The notes: a model not told the origin generated them from the sequence alone. 64,000 nt of DNA from Flavobacterium sp. (GCF_027483985.1 NZ_JAIXTJ010000056.1:62001-126000), one strand, 5' to 3'; numbered from the stretch's first letter, positions 18,681 through 26,884 are shown. Numbers and translations are program-made.

Positions 18681-18880
18681 TTTTAATTGTTTTATAAAAT
18701 TAATAATTATTTGTTAATCTTCAAATATTCGCGAGTAATTTGATACTTCAAAAATAGATATAGAAGTTATGGTGATTTTACACTAAAAGTGTAAAAAAAG
18801 TTAAGGTTTTGAAAAATTAGATTCTGAAACCCTGAAATATATTCAGTGTAAACGAGTTCAGCATAAAAAAAACGACAGCA
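18638..18880. repeat. Copy 2 of the ~240-bp colinear repeat
   Basis: See 17404-17646. Confidence 0.8.
18776..18804 (-). promoter_or_regulatory. Palindromic operator-like site, cassette B
   Basis: TTAACTTTTTTTACACTTTTAGTGTAAAA, 23 nt to TTTTG. Confidence 0.65.
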
Positions 18881-18897
18881 TTACTACTGTCGTTTTT
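18865..18897. terminator. Hairpin ACGACAG-CATTACTA-CTGTCGT terminating cassette C
   Basis: AAAAAAAACGACAGCATTACTACTGTCGTTTTT. Confidence 0.75.
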
Positions 18898-18936
18898 ACA
18901 GAAAAATTAACCCAATTTTTCAACTTACTAACTATT

Positions 18937-20073
18937 TTAATCAAATTCGTTCAATCCGTAGAGTATTTCCTTCATTTTGGTTCCGTTTATTTCTACTGGT
19001 TTGTAGGCAACGTTGAACTTGTTTATGGCAACATCAATATCGGCTTTGAGTTTTTTGTATTCTAATGGTAATTTGGTTTCGCATTGTTTTTCGTTTTCGT
19101 AACTGTTTAAAATGATTTTGAACTTCTCATAAAACTTGCCACCTTGATCAATGAAATTATTGTATTGTGTAATAAATTGAAGCAATCTATCGATAGGAAA
19201 TTCTAGATTAACTTGCATCTTAAACTGTGTTGTGCCAGTTGCAGCTTTCATCTTAGAAAGATATTCCTCCATTTTTTGGTTAACTGTTTCCCAATCGTCA
19301 CTGCCTCTGCAGTTTTCTAACGACGCAACATACCCAATTGGTTTGGTATAATCTTTAAATAAAAGTTCGATTTCTTGCTTAATTTTATCGTTACTGGTTT
19401 GCAAAAAAGCGGTTTCAAAATAAATAGTGTTTAAGTCGTTTTGCATACTCAAAGTGAAATCTAAAATACAATCTACATTGGCCAACTCTTTTTCTTTTTC
19501 TTCTTTAGTGAGTGATGAGCTGAACATATTGGAGAATGTTTGCACTACAGAAACAATGGTGTTGGTTCCTAAAACCGAGGTTAAATCGAATCCTGCTTTT
19601 TTGTCTTTCTTTGAAGCTAAAAGTTCTTTAAGTTTTTCATATTCAGGATATTGGTTTGGATTGGATATTTTATTGATTTCATTAAGCGTTCGAACAGAGG
19701 CAAAATGATGATCTAAACCTAAGACTTTTTCATATAGAATTTTAATGATTTGTAACCCTTTTAAGTATCTAATTTTGGATATTTCGCCCGAACTTTCTTT
19801 TAACAAATCATTGATTTCTGTAATAACAAAATCTTTTTTTACTAATAAATCAACTTTTTGCTCTGTACTGTAGGCAACGGCAAGCGATTTGTTAATTTCA
19901 TTTAATTCTTCTTGCTTGATATCTATTAACAATTCAAATTTATGATTAATAGCTTTAATTTCATTTATCAGCTCAGCAACGATTTCATCAGGATCGCTGT
20001 TTTCTACTTTTACAAAAGCATTGGCTTTAGCAACAAGTAGAAAAAGAACCACTATGTATTTAATCGTTTTCAT
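18937..20073 (-). CDS. Secreted, predominantly alpha-helical protein, hypothetical
   Basis: 378 aa, signal peptide MKTIKYIVVLFLLVAKANA, long helical charged segments. Confidence 0.8.
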   Translation of the reverse strand: MKTIKYIVVLFLLVAKANAFVKVENSDPDEIVAELINEIKAINHKFELLIDIKQEELNEINKSLAVAYSTEQKVDLLVKKDFVITEINDLLKESSGEISKIRYLKGLQIIKILYEKVLGLDHHFASVRTLNEINKISNPNQYPEYEKLKELLASKKDKKAGFDLTSVLGTNTIVSVVQTFSNMFSSSLTKEEKEKELANVDCILDFTLSMQNDLNTIYFETAFLQTSNDKIKQEIELLFKDYTKPIGYVASLENCRGSDDWETVNQKMEEYLSKMKAATGTTQFKMQVNLEFPIDRLLQFITQYNNFIDQGGKFYEKFKIILNSYENEKQCETKLPLEYKKLKADIDVAINKFNVAYKPVEINGTKMKEILYGLNEFD

Positions 20074-20106
20074 TTTTCTTAAATTTTAGTTTGTACTAAA
20101 TTCTTT

Positions 20107-20559
20107 TTACTCTTTAGTAAGCGTTAGTGTGATAATTACTTTATTGTCTTTAATTTCAAGAGGATATTCACCTTTCTTTAAATATTTGTAGTGGTAATCA
20201 AAATCTAAATAAAGTAATGTTTTAAGGTCAAATTCATAATCTACTTCCTGGATGAAATACAATCGTTCTCCTGCAGTGATTTTAGAATATTCTTTATCAA
20301 AAAATTTGTGTTGCTCTTCTTTTGACAAATTCAATACGTCCATTTCGATCACCATCGTGTTTTGAGCTTTTTTATAGGTTTTAATCGCTTTCATTGAAGT
20401 TGATTTGTTATTTGTTGCTGTTGTATCGATGTTGCATAAACCTCTTCCAATATCACAAAGCTTTCCGTTGAAATTGGCTTGTGCTGTTTTACTTTGAACT
20501 TGTGCCGTTGAAAAAAAGGATAATAATAATGCCGCTATACTTATAAGTAACTTTATCAT
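20107..20559 (-). CDS. Secreted protein, hypothetical (cassette C first gene)
   Basis: 150 aa, signal peptide MIKLLISIAALLLSFFSTAQ; downstream of operator. Confidence 0.8.
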   Translation of the reverse strand: MIKLLISIAALLLSFFSTAQVQSKTAQANFNGKLCDIGRGLCNIDTTATNNKSTSMKAIKTYKKAQNTMVIEMDVLNLSKEEQHKFFDKEYSKITAGERLYFIQEVDYEFDLKTLLYLDFDYHYKYLKKGEYPLEIKDNKVIITLTLTKE

Positions 20560-20612
20560 AATTAATTAGTATTATTTTGTAGATGTAAAATTACTATGAT
20601 GACAAAAGCTAA

Positions 20613-20641
20613 TTTTACACTTAAAGTGTAAAAAAAGTTAA
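20613..20641 (-). promoter_or_regulatory. Palindromic operator-like site, cassette C (variant spacing)
   Basis: TTAACTTTTTTTACACTTTAAGTGTAAAA; only 6 nt to a TTTTG. Confidence 0.6.
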
Positions 20642-20679
20642 AAGTTTAGAAAAATTAATTTTGAAACAATTGAAGTATA

Positions 20680-20711
20680 AAAAAAACGACAAGTATTAGT
20701 TGTCGTTTTGG
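20680..20711. terminator. Hairpin ACGACAA-GTATTAG-TTGTCGT terminating cassette D
   Basis: AAAAAAACGACAAGTATTAGTTGTCGTTTT. Confidence 0.7.
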
Positions 20712-20821
20712 AAGTAAACTATTAAATTATTTTTTATTTTTTAGGAAATAATAAAGCGTCATAAATAATGTAACGGTTGCAAATCAGCACTATCGAGTTT
20801 ATAACTGAAAGCATTTTCGGT

Positions 20822-21307
20822 TTAAATCTTATAATTTAAAAATAAATTACCAATTATTACATTATCTAATTTCGAGAAATAATATCCTGTCTTTATGCCA
20901 ACAATAAAGTTTTGGCTTAATTTATAATTTAACTTTGTTCCTAAAAAGATGGTTCCTGAATTTTCTTCAAAATTTAATGCTTTTTGTTCTATGAATCCCA
21001 AACCAATGATACCTGAAAAATATAACTTTTCCTTAATCATTCCTTTTTCAGGAATCCCTCCTTCAACATAAGGCATTAAAATATTTGTTTTTATAATGAT
21101 ATTATTTTCGCTTACTTCATTAAAAAGACCATCTAAACCTATTATTATATTTTTAGATGTATTGTAACCTATAAAAAAATTACCATTGATTCCGTATTCT
21201 TTATCGACGGTTGTAAAACCACTACTAGCGCCAAAACTAATTCCCTTTTGTGAATATCCATAATTTACAATTAAGCAAATTATTAATATAAAAATGTATT
21301 TTTTCAT
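20822..21307 (-). CDS. Outer membrane beta-barrel protein
   Basis: Signal peptide, alternating amphipathic strands, C-terminal NLFLNYKI. Confidence 0.7.
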   Translation of the reverse strand: MKKYIFILIICLIVNYGYSQKGISFGASSGFTTVDKEYGINGNFFIGYNTSKNIIIGLDGLFNEVSENNIIIKTNILMPYVEGGIPEKGMIKEKLYFSGIIGLGFIEQKALNFEENSGTIFLGTKLNYKLSQNFIVGIKTGYYFSKLDNVIIGNLFLNYKI

Positions 21308-21317
21308 ATTGTTTAAA

Positions 21318-21914
21318 TTAATTTATATATTCGGTTTTAATTTCTATAATGCGTTTATTGTTCAAGAAAAAATCAACTGGAATATAAGATAGTTTATCAT
21401 TTCCTAGAATTTGTTGTTCAATTCTGTTTAACTCAATCGTAGATGCTTCAAAGTTAAACTCTTTTACAGATTTTAAAATTTTGAAAACAAATTCTGAACA
21501 ATATAGTTGATTATCATCTCCTAATTTAAATTTCCTGTCGAAAATTATTTGTGCTTTACTTATTTTTAATAATTCAAATTTAATTTTCTTCAGATTTTTT
21601 TTTGATATTTTACATTCCCAAATACCATAGTAGAAAATATCATTGACATTTTTAAAACTTGATAATGTTTCAATAATTAAAGATGAATTTTTTTCTTTTT
21701 TGTCACTTGACACATTATAAATACGTAAAGTATCGTTTTCAATCAATCCCAAACCTATATGAGTTAAATCCATATTTAAAAGATTGAATCGCTCTCCAAT
21801 CAACTCTTTTTTACTTAAAGTGCCTCTTCCAACAAAATAGATTGAACTTGAGTCTAACTTTTGACTAAAACAATTTAAGCACAAAATATTTAATACTATT
21901 AATAATGTTTTCAT
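21318..21914 (-). CDS. Permuted papain-like (YiiX/NlpC-P60-like) cysteine hydrolase
   Basis: Signal peptide; THIGLGLIENDTLRIYNV (His motif) followed by QLYCSEFVFKIL (Cys motif), the permuted order. Confidence 0.65.
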   Translation of the reverse strand: MKTLLIVLNILCLNCFSQKLDSSSIYFVGRGTLSKKELIGERFNLLNMDLTHIGLGLIENDTLRIYNVSSDKKEKNSSLIIETLSSFKNVNDIFYYGIWECKISKKNLKKIKFELLKISKAQIIFDRKFKLGDDNQLYCSEFVFKILKSVKEFNFEASTIELNRIEQQILGNDKLSYIPVDFFLNNKRIIEIKTEYIN

Positions 21915-21973
21915 TTTACAAATTTTTTATAAAAGTTAGCTTGAAAAAATATATTTTCAAGCTAACTAAAGGA

Positions 21974-22654
21974 TTAAGGTTTATTTGATATAGCTTCTGA
22001 TACAGCACTGGTAGCTACAGCTCCTGCTGCTATGCCTGCTGCACCTCCTGGTATTCCTAAAACACCACCTGCAATGTCTGCAACTATTGACCACCAACGA
22101 AAACGACCTGATAAACTATTTGTAAAAGTTGGGTTAGGATTTTCTACTAACCATAGATAACTAGAGTATCTAGCGATTGACGTAGCACCTAAAACAAACT
22201 CTTTTTCTGAATTTGATATTTTAGATGCTATTATTCTATCTTCTAAAGAAATTACATTTTTATATATTTTATCAAAATCAGTAGCGCCTTCAAAACTATT
22301 TAGCAACTCTTTTAAAAACTCTTTGGCCTCAAAACTCAACTTTTGATCATCTACAAGAGTGTTAAAATTATTTGCAATATCTGGCATATATTGCTTCACT
22401 TGGTTTGTAGTTATTGCATAATATTTACTACCAAATTTTGATTTGTATTTTTGATTTTCTAATACAACAGGTTTTATTTTTGTTAAAATCTCTTCAATAG
22501 ACATATTCGGTGTTTTGAATTGTTTAAAGAATTCAGATAATACTTCATTATGAATTACTCCTAAATAGTCATATTCATTTTTTGAATTAGACTGTGCATT
22601 CCCAACGAAACCAAACATAACTGTGGCAATTAAGCCGAAAAATAATTTTTTCAT
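21974..22654 (-). CDS. Secreted precursor with Gly/Ala-rich hydrophobic C-terminus, bacteriocin-like (cassette D first gene)
   Basis: MKKLFFGLIATVMFGFVGNAQ signal peptide; C-terminal RFRWWSIVADIAGGVLGIPGGAAGIAAGAVATSAVSEAISNKP. Confidence 0.7.
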   Translation of the reverse strand: MKKLFFGLIATVMFGFVGNAQSNSKNEYDYLGVIHNEVLSEFFKQFKTPNMSIEEILTKIKPVVLENQKYKSKFGSKYYAITTNQVKQYMPDIANNFNTLVDDQKLSFEAKEFLKELLNSFEGATDFDKIYKNVISLEDRIIASKISNSEKEFVLGATSIARYSSYLWLVENPNPTFTNSLSGRFRWWSIVADIAGGVLGIPGGAAGIAAGAVATSAVSEAISNKP

Positions 22655-22781
22655 AATAAATAAAATTTTAGAATTAAATAGTCCAAAACCTTTTTTGAAC
22701 CTGTTTTTAATAATTGTTTTGATAACAAATAATTCTCGAGTAATTTGTTATATCAAAACTACTACAACCCTCAAAGGTGGT

Positions 22782-22809
22782 ATTACACTAAAAGTGTAAA
22801 AAACGTTAA
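22782..22809 (-). promoter_or_regulatory. Palindromic operator-like site, cassette D
   Basis: TTAACGTTTTTTACACTTTTAGTGTAAT, 23 nt to TTTTG. Confidence 0.65.
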
Positions 22810-22898
22810 AACTTTATTTATCTATGAAATCATTAAAAATACTAAATAGTATTACGAGGTTAATCTAAGTGAAATTCTGAATCAAATTAAGAATAAAC

Positions 22899-23561
22899 CT
22901 AAAGTAAACCAAGAGCTCTACATTCTCTTAGAATGTCTTCATCGGTTCCTTTCTCTATGCCAAGAAGGTCTTTTATTTTACTTTTTCTCTTTTTTATTTT
23001 ATCTTCAGACACATTCATTTTATCTGCAATAGACTTTATTTGCAAACCTTCCGCTAATAATTCAATAATCTTTCTATCTTCACTATCCAACAGCCCTTGA
23101 GTAAATAAAGGTTCTCTAAGCTTTTCTTTAGCAGTTATTGTCATATAAAGTTCTCCTCTTAGAACTGTTTCAAGGGCTTCATAAAGATGTGTTGGTTTGA
23201 AATCGCTTTTAATCAACAAACCGTTTGGGTTTATTTTTTTGACAACATTATATAGTCTGATGGCATCAAAGTGTGCCGTAAGCATAATAATCTTGGTGTT
23301 AGGCATATGTTTTCTTATTAAAACACCTAAATCTTCACCGTTCTGAATTTTTTTCTCTGGATAGCTTGGAATAGAGTAGTCTAAAAAAACTAAATCAAAA
23401 TAATTTGCATTTTTAGCATCTGAAATGATGGTGTAAGCTTCTTCACAGTTATTGGCGGTCGATATTTCAAAAACATACTCCTCGGTGTTGAGCGCTAAAA
23501 TAGCCTTGTAGCCTTCAATCATTGCCGGATGATCATCAATCATTAAAATTTTAACTTCCAT
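22899..23561 (-). CDS. Two-component response regulator, NarL/FixJ (LuxR HTH) family
   Basis: Receiver MIDDHPAMIEGYKAIL, DLVFLDYSIP phospho-acceptor; HTH IELLAEGLQIKSIADKMNVSEDKIKKRKSKIKDLLG. Confidence 0.92.
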   Translation of the reverse strand: MEVKILMIDDHPAMIEGYKAILALNTEEYVFEISTANNCEEAYTIISDAKNANYFDLVFLDYSIPSYPEKKIQNGEDLGVLIRKHMPNTKIIMLTAHFDAIRLYNVVKKINPNGLLIKSDFKPTHLYEALETVLRGELYMTITAKEKLREPLFTQGLLDSEDRKIIELLAEGLQIKSIADKMNVSEDKIKKRKSKIKDLLGIEKGTDEDILRECRALGLL

Positions 23562-23598
23562 AAAAATATTAAGTTATATCTTACGTGAAAGTAATAAA

Positions 23599-25626
23599 CT
23601 AATATGGAATTATCAAATTTATTTTTGTTCCTTTTTTTATAGCTGATTGAATCTCAATTTTTCCGTTTAATTCTGCCACTCTAGTTTTCATATTGTTAAG
23701 CCCAATACCTTTCTTTTTTTGAGTGACATCAAAGCCATTTCCGTCATCAGAAATTTCTATTTGCAACTCACCATTATCGGTGTTGAACATACTAACTGCT
23801 ACTGTAGTAGCTTGGGCATATTTTTCAATATTTTGCAATGCTTCTTGCAGTATTCTATATAAATTGATTTTGGTTGTATTATTAATTAAATCCCAATTTA
23901 CAGCATCACTAACTTGAAGTTGAAAATGAATTTGAGAGTGATTTTCTATTTTGGCAAAAAGTTCTTTTACAATTCCAATAAAATTGGCATTATCTGAAAA
24001 TAAATCAGAGTTCAAATTGTGTGCAATGGCTCTTATTTCTTTTTCAACATCTTGAATTTCGTCAATTTGTTTTGAAAAACCGCTTTCTTCTGCAAGTTTG
24101 TGTTTTACTAAGGCAACATAAAGGTTCATCCTTACCGCAGTTAACTTGCCCATTACACTGTCGTGAAGGTCAAGCGAAATTCTTTGCTTTTCAATATTTT
24201 TAGCTTCTTCAATTTTTTGTTGTTGCTCCATCATTAATTGATAGATTTCTTCGTTGGCTTTTTGCTGATCTTGTTTTAAAAGCAATTCGCGTGTTTTAGC
24301 TTTTTGCGAATTATTTTTAAACCATAAAACAATGATAATTATAGCAAGAATTGAAATTCCAACAATTACCAAAATTTGATAAGTGAGATACTTTTTTTCC
24401 TCCGACAGACTGTTGCGTTCGGTAATAATCTCATCGGTTTCAAATTCTATTCGGGCAAATTTGTCTCGTGTCTTTCTTTCTTCAATTTGAAGACTATCAT
24501 TCAACTGAATAAATCGATTAGTATAGAAGGAAGTTTGTTTTGGATTGGCTTTGCTTAGAAGTTTTAAAATAGTTAACTCATCTTCAAAAATATTATTTAA
24601 GTGGGCTTGCTTTTGAGCATCTTTTAAATAGATATTAGCTTTAATTGTATCTTTTTGAGCTAAATAATATTCTCCTAAATAAGTTTTAGATGTAATTTGA
24701 ATAGGTGCAAATTTCAAGCTATCACCAATTTTTAAAGTTTCTAGAAAACCATTAACCGATGATTTTTCACCGAGTTTAAATTTGGAATAGTTTAAACTGT
24801 TTAAAAGATAAGAATAAATTGATGGATCAACTTTTTTTAGATTCTTACTGTTTAAACCTTTCTGTGCATATTTAATTGATTTAGCATATTGTTTTTGTTT
24901 ACGATAAACATTTGAAATATAAACTAATGGCATTGAACGAAGAGAGGTGTGATTTGGATTTAACAATAACTTATCAGTGGAAACTAATGCCTTTTCATAA
25001 AACTCAACAGCTTTGTTATAATTATTTAGGCCATTAGAGCAATTTCCTAATGTTAAGTAACAACCATATTTTAAATCCTCTTTATTTAAATTTTTACTTA
25101 TTTTTAATGCCTTTATTGCAAGATTTTCAGCAGTAATATATTCATTTTTAAAAGTTAAAATATCTGCTTTAGTAGTTAATGTCTTAACTAAATATTCTAA
25201 ATTATTTAGAGCCATAAAGCTCTTTTCAGCTCTCGAAAATGCAATAAAAGCATCTTCATAATTTGCATTATTATAGTAATAATTTCCTAAAAGAAAATTA
25301 TAAAATGATATTTCATAAGGATTTACTTTTTCGGAAGGATTCGCAATTAATAATTTGCATATCTTAACATATTTAGGATTATTCAGAGAATAAAAAATTC
25401 TTGTAACTCCAAGGTATTTACTTCTTGAAATTGAATCAAAATTATTTTTTTCAATTCCATTTAATACCTGATCTGCAATCTTTAGTTTTAGCTTAGTATC
25501 CATTGTACTTTCTGCAACAATAAACAAGCTATCAATAACCTCTTTTTTTGAAAAATAGTCAGCATTCTCCTTTTTACAACTAAAAAGAAGAATGCCTACT
25601 ATTAAAATAAGTACTATTTTTTTCAA
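23599..25626 (-). CDS. TPR sensor histidine kinase (HisKA_3/HATPase) with lipoprotein-like N-terminus; likely TTG start at 25626 (track ORF extends to 25725)
   Basis: LKKIVLILIVGILLFSCKKE, multiple TPRs, TM, EKQRISLDLHDSVMGKLTAVRMNLY, and GNGFDVTQKKKGIGLNNMKTRVAELNGKIEIQS. Confidence 0.9.
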   Translation of the reverse strand: MKKIVLILIVGILLFSCKKENADYFSKKEVIDSLFIVAESTMDTKLKLKIADQVLNGIEKNNFDSISRSKYLGVTRIFYSLNNPKYVKICKLLIANPSEKVNPYEISFYNFLLGNYYYNNANYEDAFIAFSRAEKSFMALNNLEYLVKTLTTKADILTFKNEYITAENLAIKALKISKNLNKEDLKYGCYLTLGNCSNGLNNYNKAVEFYEKALVSTDKLLLNPNHTSLRSMPLVYISNVYRKQKQYAKSIKYAQKGLNSKNLKKVDPSIYSYLLNSLNYSKFKLGEKSSVNGFLETLKIGDSLKFAPIQITSKTYLGEYYLAQKDTIKANIYLKDAQKQAHLNNIFEDELTILKLLSKANPKQTSFYTNRFIQLNDSLQIEERKTRDKFARIEFETDEIITERNSLSEEKKYLTYQILVIVGISILAIIIIVLWFKNNSQKAKTRELLLKQDQQKANEEIYQLMMEQQQKIEEAKNIEKQRISLDLHDSVMGKLTAVRMNLYVALVKHKLAEESGFSKQIDEIQDVEKEIRAIAHNLNSDLFSDNANFIGIVKELFAKIENHSQIHFQLQVSDAVNWDLINNTTKINLYRILQEALQNIEKYAQATTVAVSMFNTDNGELQIEISDDGNGFDVTQKKKGIGLNNMKTRVAELNGKIEIQSAIKKGTKINLIIPY

Positions 25627-25663
25627 ATTATTATTTTTTTCAAATTTACAAAAAAAATAGTAT

Positions 25664-25951
25664 TCAAGGATTCGGTGGTGGTGGTGGTGGATTGTTTCCT
25701 TTAACTGGTGCTGTTGGTGGATCAATCGGTCCCGAATTTATTGTATTTGATGTGCTAGGAACATTAAGTATAGTGTCTTTATTTTGTAGATTTACGTCTT
25801 TTGTAATTTTGTCAAAGGGCTGTGCATCTATTTCGTCAGCCGTACAAGAGTCAAATAATAAAGTAATAACAATTGCTGCAAGAAATAAAACAGGTTTTTT
25901 GTTTAACAATTTTGTTTTTAAATATGGATAAAAAGAGATAATAGTTTTCAT
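25664..25951 (-). CDS. Small lipoprotein with poly-proline C-terminus (likely start 25951; track ORF extends to 26017)
   Basis: MKTIISFYPYLKTKLLNKKPVLFLAAIVITLLFDSCTADEIDAQ (lipobox) and GNNPPPPPPNP tail; head gene of TCS operon. Confidence 0.65.
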   Translation of the reverse strand: MKTIISFYPYLKTKLLNKKPVLFLAAIVITLLFDSCTADEIDAQPFDKITKDVNLQNKDTILNVPSTSNTINSGPIDPPTAPVKGNNPPPPPPNP

Positions 25952-26090
25952 AAATTTTAGTTTTAAATGAGACAATGATTCAGTTTTAATTACATTTAAT
26001 AAAATATGCTTAAACAATAGTTTTATAATTAATATTATTGTTTGTGTTTGTAATATTACATAGCAAAACTACCTTACTTGCAATTATTGG

Positions 26091-26119
26091 TTTTACGCCA
26101 AAAGTGTAAAAAATGTTAA
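26091..26119 (-). promoter_or_regulatory. Palindromic operator-like site upstream of the lipoprotein-HK-RR operon
   Basis: Minus strand TTAACATTTTTTACACTTTTGGCGTAAAA, 23 nt to TTTTG. Confidence 0.6.
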
Positions 26120-26155
26120 AATTTGTTTAACTTTGTAGAATAATGAATAAACAAA

Positions 26156-26884
26156 ATGAGTAGAACATTAGTAATAGGCGACATACATGGAGGTTTGCGA
26201 GCATTGCATCAAATTATAGAACGTGCTAAGGTTACCACAAACGATACTTTAATTTTCCTAGGCGATTATGTTGATGGTTGGAGTCAATCGCCACAGGTAC
26301 TCGACTATTTAATACAATTAGGAGAAAAACAAAATTGCATCTTCATTAAGGGCAATCACGATGAACTATTGTTAGAATGGTTGGAAAAAAGCAAAGACAA
26401 TAGAGAATGGTACAAACATGGAGGAGAAGCAACTGTTTTAGCTTATGCCTCAATTACTGAAGCAACAAAGATGAAACACATTGCTTTTTTAAAATCATTA
26501 GAAAATTATTATTTAGATGATAAAAATAGACTGTTCGTTCACGCAGGATTTACCAATATGAACGGTATTGCATATGAATATTTTCCAAAAATGTTTTGTT
26601 GGGACAGAACTCTCTGGGAAACAGCTTTATCATTAAATGAAGATTTAGAAAAAACAAGTTGGTTTTATCCAAGAAGATTGACTTTATATGATGAAATTTA
26701 TATTGGTCACACACCTGTGACACGCATAGGTCAAACCATTCCAATAAAAAAAGCTTGCATTTGGAATGTCGATACTGGTGCGGCTTTCAAAGGTCCGTTA
26801 ACCATAATGGATATTGATACTAAAGAGTTTTGGCAAAGCGAACCTTTAAATGAATTATACGCAACAGAAAAAGGAAGGAATTAA
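26156..26884 (+). CDS. Metallophosphoesterase / serine-threonine-type protein phosphatase
   Basis: VIGDIHGGLRAL, FLGDYVDGW, KGNHDEL motifs. Confidence 0.93.
   Translation: MSRTLVIGDIHGGLRALHQIIERAKVTTNDTLIFLGDYVDGWSQSPQVLDYLIQLGEKQNCIFIKGNHDELLLEWLEKSKDNREWYKHGGEATVLAYASITEATKMKHIAFLKSLENYYLDDKNRLFVHAGFTNMNGIAYEYFPKMFCWDRTLWETALSLNEDLEKTSWFYPRRLTLYDEIYIGHTPVTRIGQTIPIKKACIWNVDTGAAFKGPLTIMDIDTKEFWQSEPLNELYATEKGRN

Noticed and set aside
19427-19708. Plus-strand 93-aa ORF
   Set aside because: Antisense to the 378-aa secreted protein of cassette C.
22899-25626. Considered a quorum-sensing agr/com-type peptide pheromone circuit
   Set aside because: No AgrB/ComA-type processing exporter is present and the kinase is a TPR/HisKA_3 type; peptide sensing remains possible but unsupported.
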